From contig NZ_LN929896.1 of NCBI RefSeq assembly GCF_001493375.1, positions 646,808 through 710,807 on the forward strand: a DNA stretch of 64,000 nucleotides, given 5' to 3'. Positions 25,917 through 36,160 of this stretch are shown here, in pieces. The notes beneath the pieces were generated by a model. It saw only the letters and a list, made by a program, of their open reading frames with translations, did no database searches and was not told the DNA's origin. Within the stretch, counting starts at the first letter, position 1. Each line of letters begins with the position of its first letter. Made by a program: the position numbers and the translations under genes. The DNA comes from Streptomyces specialis. GTDB lineage: Bacteria > Actinomycetota > Actinomycetes > Streptomycetales > Streptomycetaceae.

Positions 25917-27073
25917 CCGAGACCCGGAACGGTCCCGGGCCCGCCCCCGAGGAGCCGACCGCCGTGGCGGCCACGGGCCGGATGGGCATATCCGGCACCG
26001 GCGGCGCCAGCGCGTCGGCGGACAGCATCGCGGTGTCGGGCGGCGTGACCGGCGGCATCCACCAGTACCGGCACGAGGAGAGCCACGGGCCGCTGACATG
26101 GCTCCAGCACATCGGCGTCTTCCTGCCCGGGAGTCTCCCGTCGCGGAAGAGGGCGCTGGCGATCGTCTGCCTGCTCGCGCTCCTGCTGGGCGGTGTGGCG
26201 TGGGGCGTCGCGACCGGAACGCCGCCCTTCGGCGGCTCCCGTTCCGACCCCGCCGGTGAGGCACCGCGCGACGACGACGGCGGCGGAGCCGGCGCCGAGG
26301 GAGCCGCCGCGGACGGCGGCTCCACGGCGGACGGCGGCGCGGACACCTCCGGAGCCGCCCTGGGCGGCACGGACGGCTCCGGCGGCACCGGCGGCACCGG
26401 CGACGAGGGGTCGGGAACCGACCCCGGCACGGGCCCGGAGGACGGCGCGTCGGGAGGCGACACGGCGAGCGGCGGCACCGCCACCGAGCCGTTCCGCCTG
26501 TCCGCCCCGACGCTCCTCGCCCCGGGGAACGAGGCGGTCCTGGACGCGACCCCCCGGACCATCACCTTCACCTGGCAGGGTGTCACCGGAGCGGCGGACT
26601 ACCGGATCGAGGTCGAATGCCGCTGCGGCGGCGACTGGTCGTCGCAGGCGGCCGGGGTGACGGCCGCGACGAGCCACGACGTCACCTGGCCGGACGCCGC
26701 CGAGGGCCGCTGGCGCGTCACCGCCCGCGCGGGGGACGAGGCCGTCACCAGCGACTGGTGGTACTTCCGGTACACGACGGGCCTCGCGGCTCCCGCGCAG
26801 GTGTATCCCGCCCACGGCTCGGTCTTCACCCACTACCCGCGCACGATGACGCTGGACTGGGACCCGGTCCCGGGCGCGGCCGGTTACCGCGTCGAGGTCG
26901 AGTACTACGCGTTGGAGCAGTGGAACGCCCTGCTCCAGGAGGAGACACCGGACACCGGCCACACGTTCGACTTCGTCGGCGCCGGGCCGGGCCGCTGGCG
27001 CGTGACGGCGACGGACGGCGACGGCACCCCGGGAGCGAGCACCGGCTGGTGGGAGTTCACCTACACGCAGTGA
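25913..27073 (+). CDS. hypothetical single-pass membrane protein with two fibronectin-like extracellular repeats
   Basis: 386 residues; the ATG at 25913 overlaps the upstream stop. Residues about 17-48 hold a Gly/Ser/Ala repeat (GISGTGGASASADSIAVSG). A basic stretch and one membrane helix follow (about 81-102), then a long Gly/Asp/Ala linker (about 103-195). Two homologous beta-sandwich-like modules end the protein: LLAPGNEAVLDATPRTITFTW and VYPAHGSVFTHYPRTMTLDW, each followed by AxYRIEVE or AGYRVEVE and GRWRVTA. N-terminus inside and modules outside is the likely topology. Function unknown; possibly a surface receptor or adhesin acting with its coupled partner. Confidence 0.75.
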   Translation: MTETRNGPGPAPEEPTAVAATGRMGISGTGGASASADSIAVSGGVTGGIHQYRHEESHGPLTWLQHIGVFLPGSLPSRKRALAIVCLLALLLGGVAWGVATGTPPFGGSRSDPAGEAPRDDDGGGAGAEGAAADGGSTADGGADTSGAALGGTDGSGGTGGTGDEGSGTDPGTGPEDGASGGDTASGGTATEPFRLSAPTLLAPGNEAVLDATPRTITFTWQGVTGAADYRIEVECRCGGDWSSQAAGVTAATSHDVTWPDAAEGRWRVTARAGDEAVTSDWWYFRYTTGLAAPAQVYPAHGSVFTHYPRTMTLDWDPVPGAAGYRVEVEYYALEQWNALLQEETPDTGHTFDFVGAGPGRWRVTATDGDGTPGASTGWWEFTYTQ

Positions 27074-27104
27074 GCCGCCTCACGAACGGGAGCCCCGGAC
27101 CGCC

Positions 27105-27995
27105 TCACGCGCCCGGCCGGTCCTCCGCCGCGATGCCGAGCACGGCGAGGAACGCGGTCGCCGCCGGGGTACGGCCGAACCGGCTCCAGACGAGGTACTC
27201 GACGCGGCCCGGCGCGTCGGTGACGTCGATCGTGACCACCCCGGCGAGCTGCGGCACGTAGGCGGAGGGCAGCAGGGCGACGGCCAGGCCCGGCCTGACG
27301 AGCCGGGCGATGTAGTCGGCGGTGGTCACCTCGAAGGCCACGTCGCGGACGAGACCGGCGGCGGAGAACGCCTGGTCGGACTGCGCGCGGCCGGCCGTCC
27401 CGGCCGGAAGGTCCGCGAAGACCTCGGTGGAGAGCCTGCGCAGGTCGACGGCCGGCTCGGCGGCGAGCGGATGGTCCGGCGCGACCACGGCGACGAGCCG
27501 GTCACGGGCGAGTTCGTGGACGACGACGCCCCGGGGCCGCGCCGTGGTCGGCAGCCCGAGGAAGGCCACGTCGAGTGACCCGTCCTTGACCTGCTCGATC
27601 AGATCGTCGCTCGCGCCCACCCGCAGGCTGACGCGCACCTGCGGGTACCGGCGGCGGATGTCGCGCAGCGCGCCCGGGATGTCGGCCGCGGTGACCGTGG
27701 CGATCAGACCCACGGCGAGCCGCCCGCGCACCTCCCCCACCGCCGCGGCGACCTCCGCCGCCGCGCGCTCGGCCGCGTCCAGACACTGGCGGGCGGCCGG
27801 GAGGAACGCTTCCCCGGCCGGGGTCAGCCGCACCCGGCGGCTGGTGCGCTCGAAGAGTCTCGCGCCGAGTTCCCGCTCCAGGCGGGCGATCTGGTGGCTG
27901 AGGGCGGACTGGACCACCAGACACCGTTCGGCGGCCCGGGTGAAGCTGTTCGTCTCGGCGACGGCGACGACGTAGCGCATCTGCTGAAGCTCCAT
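27105..27995 (-). CDS. LysR-family transcriptional regulator
   Basis: 296-residue regulator starting at MELQQMRYVVAVAETNSF (ATG 27995); the frame extends to 28034 but LysR proteins start here. N-terminal winged HTH (FTRAAERCLVVQSALSHQIARLERELGARLFERTSRRV, split by its turn) and a C-terminal LysR_substrate domain beginning GRLAVGLIATVTAADIPGALRD. Divergent from the EamA-oxidoreductase gene, the usual target arrangement. The ligand is unknown. Confidence 0.93.
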   Translation of the reverse strand: MELQQMRYVVAVAETNSFTRAAERCLVVQSALSHQIARLERELGARLFERTSRRVRLTPAGEAFLPAARQCLDAAERAAAEVAAAVGEVRGRLAVGLIATVTAADIPGALRDIRRRYPQVRVSLRVGASDDLIEQVKDGSLDVAFLGLPTTARPRGVVVHELARDRLVAVVAPDHPLAAEPAVDLRRLSTEVFADLPAGTAGRAQSDQAFSAAGLVRDVAFEVTTADYIARLVRPGLAVALLPSAYVPQLAGVVTIDVTDAPGRVEYLVWSRFGRTPAATAFLAVLGIAAEDRPGA

Positions 27996-28001
27996 GCGTC
28001 T

Positions 28002-28016
28002 ATCGTGAATGCAGAT
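28002..28016. promoter_or_regulatory. possible LysR T-N11-A box
   Basis: ATC-N9-GAT in the 80-nt divergent promoter region fits the loose T-N11-A LysR consensus. It lies 7 nt upstream of the regulator start. The dyad is only 3 bp per arm, so support is weak. Confidence 0.25.
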
Positions 28017-28075
28017 CGATGCGCTGACAAACATGTGTTGGACTCATTGGTCGCGGCGGCGTGAGACTGCGAGGC

Positions 28076-29644
28076 ATGACCAGTCACACCGCACCGGCGG
28101 TCTCCGCCACAGCCGGCGGCATCCGCCGGGGAGACCTGCCCCGCACCGCCCTGACAGCGCTCGCCCCCATGGTGTGGGGCACGACGTACGTGGTCACCAC
28201 CGAGCTTCTCCCGCAGGGACACCCGCTGTTCGCGGGACTCCTGCGCGCGCTGCCCGCCGGGGTGATCGCGCTGGCGCTCACCAGGACGCTGCCGCGCGGG
28301 GCCTGGTGGTGGAAAGCCGCGGTGCTCGGTGTGCTGAGCATCGGGCTGTTCCTCCCGCTGCTGTTCGTCGCGGCCGAACGCCTGCCGGGCGGCGTCGCCG
28401 CGACCTCGACGGCGGCCCAGCCGCTGGTCGTCGCTCTCCTGGCCGTGCCCGTGCTCCGGGTGCGCCTCACCGCCTGGCGCCTCCTGTGGGGGGTGGCGGG
28501 CGTCGTCGGCATCGGTCTGGTGGTGATCGGGCCGAACGCGGCGCTCGACGCCGTCGGGATCGCGGCGGGTCTCGGCGGCGCGGCCACGATGGCCCTCGGC
28601 ATGACGCTCACCAAACGCTGGGGACGCCCCGCCGGGGTCGGTCCCACCGCCTTCGCCGGCTGGCAACTCACCGCGGGCGGACTGTTCCTGGTGCCCGTCA
28701 CGTTCCTCGTCGAGGGATCCCCGCCCGCGATCGACGCGCCCGCCGCCCTCGGCTACCTCTGGCTGGGCCTGGTCGGCGGCCTGATCACCTACGCCCTGTG
28801 GTTCCAGGGCATCACCACCCTGCCCGTCACCTCGGTCGCGGTACTCGGCCTGCTGTCGCCGCTGGTCGCCGCCGTTCTCGGCGCGCTCCTGCTCGGCCAG
28901 ACCCTCGGCCCCGTCCAGCTCCTGGGGTTCGGGCTCGCCCTCGCCGCGATCCTCGCCGGACAGCTTCCGCCCCCCGCCCGCTCGCACGCCCCTTCCGGAA
29001 GGACCAGCCCGATGAGGATCGCCGTTGTCGGAGCCGCCGGCATGGTCGGCTCACGCGTCATCGACGAAGCAGCGCGCCGGGGCCATGACCTTGTCGCGAT
29101 ATACCGCACCGGACGACCGGCCGCCCTGCCCCCGGGTGTGACGGCCGTCGCGGGCGACGCGAACGCCCCCGGCCGCATGAGCGGACTGTTCGCCGGCACC
29201 GACGCGGTCGTGGCCGCCACCCGGCCCGCCCCCGGGCGGGAACACACCGTCGCGGCGACCACCAAAGCCCTGCTCGACGCGGCGGCGACCGCCAGGACGC
29301 GCGTCCTCGTCGTCGGCGGCGCCGCGCCGCTGCGGCTACCGGGAGACCCCGGCCGGCGCGTTCTCGACAGCCCGGAGTACGTGCCGGAGGCGTTCCGCGC
29401 CATCGCCGCCGCCAGCGCCGCGCAACTGGACACCTGCCGGGCACACCCGGCCGACTGGATCTATCTCAGCCCGCCCGCCGTCCTCGAACCCGGACCTCGC
29501 ACCGCGAGATACCGGCGCGGCACCACCACGCTCGTCACCGGCACGGACGGCACGTCCCGGATCTCGGCCGAGGACCTCGCGGTGGCGATCCTCGACGAAC
29601 TGGAGACCCCGCACCGGGACACCCACTTCACCGTCGGCTACTAG
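28076..29644 (+). CDS. EamA/DMT-superfamily exporter fused to an NAD(P)-binding (NmrA/SDR_a5-like) domain
   Basis: 522-residue open frame. Residues about 20-300 are a ten-helix EamA transporter: two halves starting LAPMVWGTTYVVTTELLPQG and AIAAGLGGAATMALGMTLTK, with GLITYALWFQGI in the second. Residues 313-522 form a complete Rossmann protein beginning MRIAVVGAAGMVGSRVIDEA, with late SAEDLAVAILDELE, like NAD(P)H-binding SDR_a5 proteins. The junction (PPARSHAPSGRTSP) is short and in frame. ATG 29012 has its own ribosome-binding site (GGAAGGA), so the second domain may also be made separately. GTG 28061 is an alternative first start. Divergent from its likely LysR regulator. Confidence 0.85.
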   Translation: MTSHTAPAVSATAGGIRRGDLPRTALTALAPMVWGTTYVVTTELLPQGHPLFAGLLRALPAGVIALALTRTLPRGAWWWKAAVLGVLSIGLFLPLLFVAAERLPGGVAATSTAAQPLVVALLAVPVLRVRLTAWRLLWGVAGVVGIGLVVIGPNAALDAVGIAAGLGGAATMALGMTLTKRWGRPAGVGPTAFAGWQLTAGGLFLVPVTFLVEGSPPAIDAPAALGYLWLGLVGGLITYALWFQGITTLPVTSVAVLGLLSPLVAAVLGALLLGQTLGPVQLLGFGLALAAILAGQLPPPARSHAPSGRTSPMRIAVVGAAGMVGSRVIDEAARRGHDLVAIYRTGRPAALPPGVTAVAGDANAPGRMSGLFAGTDAVVAATRPAPGREHTVAATTKALLDAAATARTRVLVVGGAAPLRLPGDPGRRVLDSPEYVPEAFRAIAAASAAQLDTCRAHPADWIYLSPPAVLEPGPRTARYRRGTTTLVTGTDGTSRISAEDLAVAILDELETPHRDTHFTVGY

Positions 29645-29682
29645 GGCCTCTCCTCCGGGGCTTCACGGGCCCGGGGCCGTGC

Positions 29683-29814
29683 TCAGTCCTTCTTCTCCTT
29701 GGGCTTCGCGTGCGCGCCCGTCCCCGCCGGAGGCAGGTCCACACGGCTGTCGGCGTTGTCCGGTGGGGGGTTGCCCTGTGTGAGAGGCGGGTCCGGCTTG
29801 CTGTGTTTGCCCAT
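29683..29814 (-). CDS. small hydrophilic protein, 43 aa
   Basis: The ATG at 29814 is preceded by GAGG. The product MGKHSKPDPP... is Pro/Asp/Lys-rich and ends AKPKEKKD. Streptomycetes carry similar small MGKHSK-type proteins of unknown role, as far as I recall. It lies alone between the EamA fusion gene (convergent) and pfkA (same strand, upstream). A frame extending further upstream (to 29937) is G+C shadow and overlaps a hairpin. Confidence 0.6.
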   Translation of the reverse strand: MGKHSKPDPPLTQGNPPPDNADSRVDLPPAGTGAHAKPKEKKD

Positions 29815-29921
29815 GCCCTCAGCGTGACGCGCCCCGGAAGACGTCCGCAAGATCGGGGACGGGGGCGGTCGGGGTGCGCGCCGGCCGTGCGCGCCCCCGG
29901 CCGGCGGGCCGGAGGCGCCCG

Positions 29922-29959
29922 GACCGCCCGGCGTCATCCCGTGGAATGCCCGGGCGGTC
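29922..29959 (-). terminator. stem-loop directly after pfkA
   Basis: 10-bp inverted repeat GACCGCCCGG / CCGGGCGGTC beginning right at the pfkA stop, with an 18-nt loop. Probable terminator or 3' stabiliser of pfkA; the loop is long for a classic intrinsic terminator. Confidence 0.45.
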
Positions 29960-30985
29960 TCAGAAAACCGCTTCGGTCTCGTCCATCCGGTACTGCGGAA
30001 CGCGCTTGAGCTCCATCGTCGCCGTCGCCAGCGGCGTCATCACGATCTCCGTGCCGCGCAGCGCCGTCATCATGCCGAACTCTCCCCGGTGCGCGGCCTC
30101 CACCGCGTGCCAGCCGAAGCGGGTGGCCAGCACCCGGTCGTACGCGGTCGGCGTGCCGCCGCGCTGGATGTGGCCCAGGACCATCGCACGGGCCTCCTTG
30201 CCGAGGCGGCGCTCCAGCTCGCTCGCCAGCCGGTTGCCGATGCCGATGAACCGCTCGTGCCCGTACGGGTCGATCTCGCCGCGCTCGTACGGCATCGAGC
30301 CCTCGGCCGGGCGGGCGCCCTCGGCGACGCAGATCACCGCGAACTTCTTGCCGCGGGCGAACCGTTCCTCGATCATCTTGCACAGGTCGTCCACCTGGAA
30401 CGGCCGCTCCGGGACGCAGATCCCGTGCGCGCCGCCCGCCATGCCGGCCTCCAGCGCGATCCAGCCCGCGTGCCGGCCCATGACCTCGACCACCATCACC
30501 CGCTGGTGCGATTCGGCGGTGGTCTTCAGGCGGTCGATGGCCTCCGTCGCGACGCCCACCGCCGTGTCGAACCCGAAGGTGCGGTCGGTGGCCGAGATGT
30601 CGTTGTCGATGGTCTTGGGCACGCCCACCACGGGGATCCCCGCGTCCGACAGCATGCGGGCCGCCGTCAGGGTGCCCTCGCCGCCGATCGGGATGAGCGC
30701 GTCGAGGCTCAGCTCGCGGCGGAACGCCTCCGCGTTGTCGCACGCCTCGCGCAGCCGGTGCCGCTCCAGGCGGCTGGAGCCCAGGATGGTGCCGCCCCGC
30801 GCGAGAATGCCGCTGACCTCGTTGATGTCCAGCTCGCGATACCTGCCCTCCAGCAGACCCTTGAATCCGTCTTCGAAACCGATCACCTGGTCGCCGCGGT
30901 CCACCACCGCGCGATGCACGACCGACCGGATCACTGCGTTCAGACCGGGGCAGTCGCCGCCCGCGGTGAGAACTCCGATGCGCAT
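29960..30985 (-). CDS. pfkA: 6-phosphofructokinase
   Basis: Phosphorylates fructose-6-phosphate in glycolysis. 341 residues, ATG 30985. Seen: GVLTAGGDCPGLNAVIR (nucleotide loop), GGEGT at 101-105, PKTIDNDI at 123-130, MGRHAGWIA, and the substrate-binding GHIQRGG. Gly104 with Lys124 is the residue pair of the actinobacterial group III enzymes. Gly104 argues for ATP, not pyrophosphate, as donor, while Lys124 differs from the Gly of E. coli PfkA. Divergent from pta-ackA across a 269-nt spacer. The residue assignment follows family knowledge and donor use is not proven. Confidence 0.95.
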   Translation of the reverse strand: MRIGVLTAGGDCPGLNAVIRSVVHRAVVDRGDQVIGFEDGFKGLLEGRYRELDINEVSGILARGGTILGSSRLERHRLREACDNAEAFRRELSLDALIPIGGEGTLTAARMLSDAGIPVVGVPKTIDNDISATDRTFGFDTAVGVATEAIDRLKTTAESHQRVMVVEVMGRHAGWIALEAGMAGGAHGICVPERPFQVDDLCKMIEERFARGKKFAVICVAEGARPAEGSMPYERGEIDPYGHERFIGIGNRLASELERRLGKEARAMVLGHIQRGGTPTAYDRVLATRFGWHAVEAAHRGEFGMMTALRGTEIVMTPLATATMELKRVPQYRMDETEAVF

Positions 30986-31254
30986 GCGATGCTCTCCTGC
31001 TCGCTGTCGAAACTGGGGAACGGACGGTGAGGGTGGGTGAGGGTGGTGGGCCGCGTCCTCGCGAGCGCCGCCCGAATTGTGTCACGACGCGCAGGGGCGC
31101 TCGGACGACGTGCGCCACACCCGCCGAGCGCCCTGCCCCGGGGCGCGGGTACGGTCGAGGAGTGGGCCCACGGGTTGGTCGAAGGGGATGCTGCCCGCAC
31201 CTGACGCGCCCAAGCTTGTGAACGGTCAGGCGTGTGGAGGGGACGGACATCGGC

Positions 31255-33402
31255 GTGACGCGGAGCGTGTACGTGGCCGGGATCGGCCGGGGCGACGGCC
31301 GCCAGGCGATCGAGCTGGGAGTGATGGAGCTGCTGTCCCGGCAGGTGGACCGGGTCGGGCTGTTCCGCCCGCTGGCCCATGACGGGCCGGATCTGGTGCT
31401 CGACCTGCTGCGGAGCCGCTACCGGCTGGACCGGCCGGCGCCCCAGGCGCGCGGCATGGGGTACGCGGAGGCGGCGGCGCTCCAGGCGGAGCGGGGCACG
31501 GACGAGCTGGTGACCCGGCTGGTGGACCGGTTCCACGCGGTGGCCAGGGACTACGAGGTGGTCCTCGTCCTGGGCACGGACTACGCCGACACGCAGCTCC
31601 CGGCGGAACTGACGCTCAACGCGCGGCTGGCCAACGAGTTCGGCGCGGGCGTCCTGGCGGTCGTGCCGGGCCTGGGCCAGGGCGCCGAGTCGCTCGTCGC
31701 CGAGATCCGCAACGCGCACGACGCGTTCGCCTCGCTGGGCTGCGACGTCGTCGCGATGATCGCCAACCGGGTCGGCGACCCGGACGCGGTGCGGGCCGCG
31801 CGGGAGCTGGACGGCCACCTGCCGGTGCCGGTGTACGCGCTGCCCGAGGAGCCCGCGCTCTCCGCGCCGACCGTGGCGCAGGTGGTGGACGCGCTGGGCG
31901 CCGACGTCCTCCAGGGCCACGGCACGGGCCTGGCCCGCGATGTGCGCGACTACGTGTTCGGCGGCGCGATGCTGCCGACGTTCCTGCCCGCGCTCACCGA
32001 GGGCTGTCTGGTCATCACGCCGGGGGACCGCGCGGATCTGGTGGTGGGCGCGCTGGCCGCGCACTCCGCCGGGGCGCCGCCCATCGCCGGGGTGCTGCTG
32101 ACGCTGGGCGAGCATCCGGGCCGGGAGACGATGGCGCTGGCCGCCCGGCTGGGCCCCGGCACCCCGGTGTTGTCGGTGGCGGAGGGCTCCTTCGCCACGG
32201 CGACCGCGCTGTCGGGCCTGGAGGGCAAGCTGACCGCCGCCACGCCGCGCAAGGCGGAGATCGCGCTGGGCCTGTTCGAGTCGCACGTGGACACGGCGGC
32301 GCTGCTGCGGCGGGTCTCGGTGGCGCGGCGCGGCGACCGGGTGACGCCGATGATGTTCGAGCACGAGCTGATCGAGCGCTCCCGCGCCGACCGCCGCCAC
32401 GTCGTGCTGCCGGAGGGCACCGAGGAGCGGGTGCTGCGGGCGGCGGAGGTGCTGCTGCGGCGGAACGTGTGCGATCTGACGCTGCTCGGCGACGAGGCGG
32501 CCGTCCGCAAGCGGGCGGCGGACCTCGGCGTGGACCTGCGGCCGGCCGGCGCCGCCGAGGGGGTCACGGCCCGGATCGTGGACCCGGCGACCTCGCCGCT
32601 GCGTGAGCGGTTCGCGGAGGTGTACGCCGGGCTGCGCGGGCACAAGGGCGTCACGTACGAGCTGGCCCACGACATCGTGGCGGACGTGTCGTACTTCGGG
32701 ACGCTGATGGTGCGCGAGGGCCTGGCCGACGGGATGGTCTCGGGCGCGGCGCACTCGACGGCGGCGACGATCAGGCCGGCGTTCGAGGTGATCAGGACGC
32801 GGCCGGACGCGTCGATCGTCTCGTCCGTGTTCTTCATGTGCCTGGCCGACAAGGTGCTGGTGTACGGCGACTGCGCCGTCAACCCGGACCCGGACGCGGC
32901 CCAGTTGGCGGACATCGCCATCCAGTCGGCCGCCACCGCCGCCCGGTTCGGGGTGGAGCCGAGGATCGCGATGCTGTCGTACTCGACGGGCACCTCGGGG
33001 TCGGGCGCCGACGTGGAGAAGGTGCGGGAGGCGACGGAGCTGGTGCGGCGGCTGCGGCCGGACCTGGCGGTGGAGGGCCCGATCCAGTACGACGCGGCGG
33101 TGGAGCCGTCGGTGGCGGCGACGAAACTGCCGGGCTCGGCGGTGGCCGGGCGGGCCACGGTGCTGATCTTCCCGGATCTGAACACGGGCAACAACACGTA
33201 CAAGGCGGTGCAGCGGTCGGCCGGCGCGATCGCGGTCGGCCCGGTGCTCCAGGGGCTGCGCAAGCCGGTCAACGACCTGTCGCGCGGCGCGCTGGTGCAG
33301 GACATCGTCAACACGGTCGCGATCACCGCGATCCAGGCGCAGGCGGACCACGGGCGGGATCAGGACGCCCAAAAGCCCCACGAGCAAGGAGCGGGAACGT
33401 GA
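31255..33402 (+). CDS. pta: phosphate acetyltransferase
   Basis: Interconverts acetyl-CoA and acetyl phosphate. 715 residues from GTG 31255, preceded by GGAGGGGA and starting V-TRSVYVAGI, the usual N-terminus; GTG 31234 in frame would add seven residues. Domains: N-terminal P-loop-like CobQ/DRTGG region (about 1-320) with the DRTGG domain in the middle, and C-terminal PTA_PTB catalytic domain from HVVLPEGTEERVLRAAEVLL, with SGAAHSTAATIRPAF and FPDLNTGNNTYKAVQRS. The stop overlaps ackA (GTGA). Together they form the acetate overflow/activation pathway. Confidence 0.96.
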   Translation: MTRSVYVAGIGRGDGRQAIELGVMELLSRQVDRVGLFRPLAHDGPDLVLDLLRSRYRLDRPAPQARGMGYAEAAALQAERGTDELVTRLVDRFHAVARDYEVVLVLGTDYADTQLPAELTLNARLANEFGAGVLAVVPGLGQGAESLVAEIRNAHDAFASLGCDVVAMIANRVGDPDAVRAARELDGHLPVPVYALPEEPALSAPTVAQVVDALGADVLQGHGTGLARDVRDYVFGGAMLPTFLPALTEGCLVITPGDRADLVVGALAAHSAGAPPIAGVLLTLGEHPGRETMALAARLGPGTPVLSVAEGSFATATALSGLEGKLTAATPRKAEIALGLFESHVDTAALLRRVSVARRGDRVTPMMFEHELIERSRADRRHVVLPEGTEERVLRAAEVLLRRNVCDLTLLGDEAAVRKRAADLGVDLRPAGAAEGVTARIVDPATSPLRERFAEVYAGLRGHKGVTYELAHDIVADVSYFGTLMVREGLADGMVSGAAHSTAATIRPAFEVIRTRPDASIVSSVFFMCLADKVLVYGDCAVNPDPDAAQLADIAIQSAATAARFGVEPRIAMLSYSTGTSGSGADVEKVREATELVRRLRPDLAVEGPIQYDAAVEPSVAATKLPGSAVAGRATVLIFPDLNTGNNTYKAVQRSAGAIAVGPVLQGLRKPVNDLSRGALVQDIVNTVAITAIQAQADHGRDQDAQKPHEQGAGT

Positions 33403-34601
33403 CGCGGGCGACCCGGGTGCTGGTGCTCAACTCCGGCTCCTCGTCGGTGAAGTACCAGTTGCTCGACATGCGGGACGACAGCCGCCTGGCCACCGGCCTG
33501 GTGGAGCGGATCGGCGAGCGCTCCGGCCGCCTGACGCACACGCCCGCCGGTGGCGAGCGCCGGACGCGCGAGGAGCGCGTGCCGGACCACGGCGCGGCGC
33601 TGGGCGCGGCGGCGCGGGAGCTGGCGGCGGACGGTTTCGGGCTGGACTCGCCCGAACTGGCGGGCGTGGGGCACCGGGTGGTGCACGGCGGCCGGTCGTT
33701 CACCGAGCCGGTGGTGGTGGACGACGCGGTGGAGGCGGAGATCGAGCGGCTGGTGCCGCTGGCGCCGCTGCACAACCCGGCGAACCTGGCCGGGATCAGG
33801 ACGGCGCGGCGGCTTAACCCGGACGTGCCGCAGGTCGCGGTGTTCGACACGGCGTTCCACGCCACCATGCCGGAGTACGCCGCGCGGTACGCGATCGACG
33901 CCAGGACCGCCGAGGAGCACCGCATCCGCCGCTACGGGTTCCACGGCACCTCGCACGCGTACGTCTCGCGCCGCACGGCCGCGCTGCTGGGCCGGGACCC
34001 GGCCGACGTGAACGTGATCGTGCTCCATCTCGGCAACGGCGCCTCCGCCTCGGCGGTGGCCGGGGGGCGGTGCGTGGACACGTCGATGGGACTGACCCCC
34101 TTGGAAGGGCTGGTGATGGGTACCCGGTCCGGGGACATCGATCCGGCGGTGGTGTTCCACCTGTCGCGGGTCGCCGGGATGCCGGTGGCGGACATCGACG
34201 CGCTGCTCAACAAGCGCTCGGGGCTGGCCGGTCTGTGCGGCGACAACGACATGCGGGAAGTCCTCCGCCGCGTGGACGAGGGCGACGAGGAGGCGACGTT
34301 GGCGTTCGACGTGTACATCCACCGGCTGCGGAAGTACATCGGCGCCTACTTCGCGGTGCTCGGCCGGGTGGACGCCATCGCGTTCACCGCCGGTGTCGGG
34401 GAGAACGCGGCCCCGGTCCGCGCGGCGGCCGTCGCGGGGCTTTCCGGCCTGGGCCCCCAGATCGACGAACGGCTGAACTCCGCGCGTACACAAGGGCCTC
34501 GGCTCATCTCCCCGCAGTACGCTCGGGTCGCCGTCGCCGTGGTGCCCACGGACGAGGAGCTGGAGATCGCGACCCGGACTTTCGCCCTGATCGGCACGTG
34601 A
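33399..34601 (+). CDS. ackA: acetate kinase
   Basis: Converts acetyl phosphate and ADP to acetate and ATP, or the reverse. 400 residues. GTG 33399 lies in the pta stop, preceded by AAGGAGCGGG. Seen: VLVLNSGSSSVKYQLL, GHRVVHGG, the catalytic Asp in AVFDTAFHATMP, RRYGFHGTSHAYV, HLGNGASASAV, DTSMGLTPLEGLVMGTRSGD and AFTAGVGENA. Complete, of normal length. Downstream pyk follows after 61 nt. Confidence 0.97.
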   Translation: MTRATRVLVLNSGSSSVKYQLLDMRDDSRLATGLVERIGERSGRLTHTPAGGERRTREERVPDHGAALGAAARELAADGFGLDSPELAGVGHRVVHGGRSFTEPVVVDDAVEAEIERLVPLAPLHNPANLAGIRTARRLNPDVPQVAVFDTAFHATMPEYAARYAIDARTAEEHRIRRYGFHGTSHAYVSRRTAALLGRDPADVNVIVLHLGNGASASAVAGGRCVDTSMGLTPLEGLVMGTRSGDIDPAVVFHLSRVAGMPVADIDALLNKRSGLAGLCGDNDMREVLRRVDEGDEEATLAFDVYIHRLRKYIGAYFAVLGRVDAIAFTAGVGENAAPVRAAAVAGLSGLGPQIDERLNSARTQGPRLISPQYARVAVAVVPTDEELEIATRTFALIGT

Positions 34602-34662
34602 CCTTCGCTACGCTGACACCGTCAATTATTCCGCCTCGGAACAAATCGATAGGATCGCCTCC

Positions 34663-36090
<1,428 letters not shown>

Positions 36091-36091
36091 C

Positions 36092-36120
36092 GGCCGGACC
36101 CCGGAGTCCGGGGCCCGGCC
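36092..36120. terminator. hairpin just after pyk
   Basis: Inverted repeat GGCCGG-A-CCCCGG / CCGGGG-C-CCGGCC with an AGT loop and one unpaired position per arm. It lies 2 nt after the pyk stop and before the convergent stop at 36161. Probably works in both directions. Confidence 0.65.
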
Positions 36121-36160
36121 GCCCGCGCCGCCGGTGGTCGGCCGGCGGCGGGGCCGGCGG

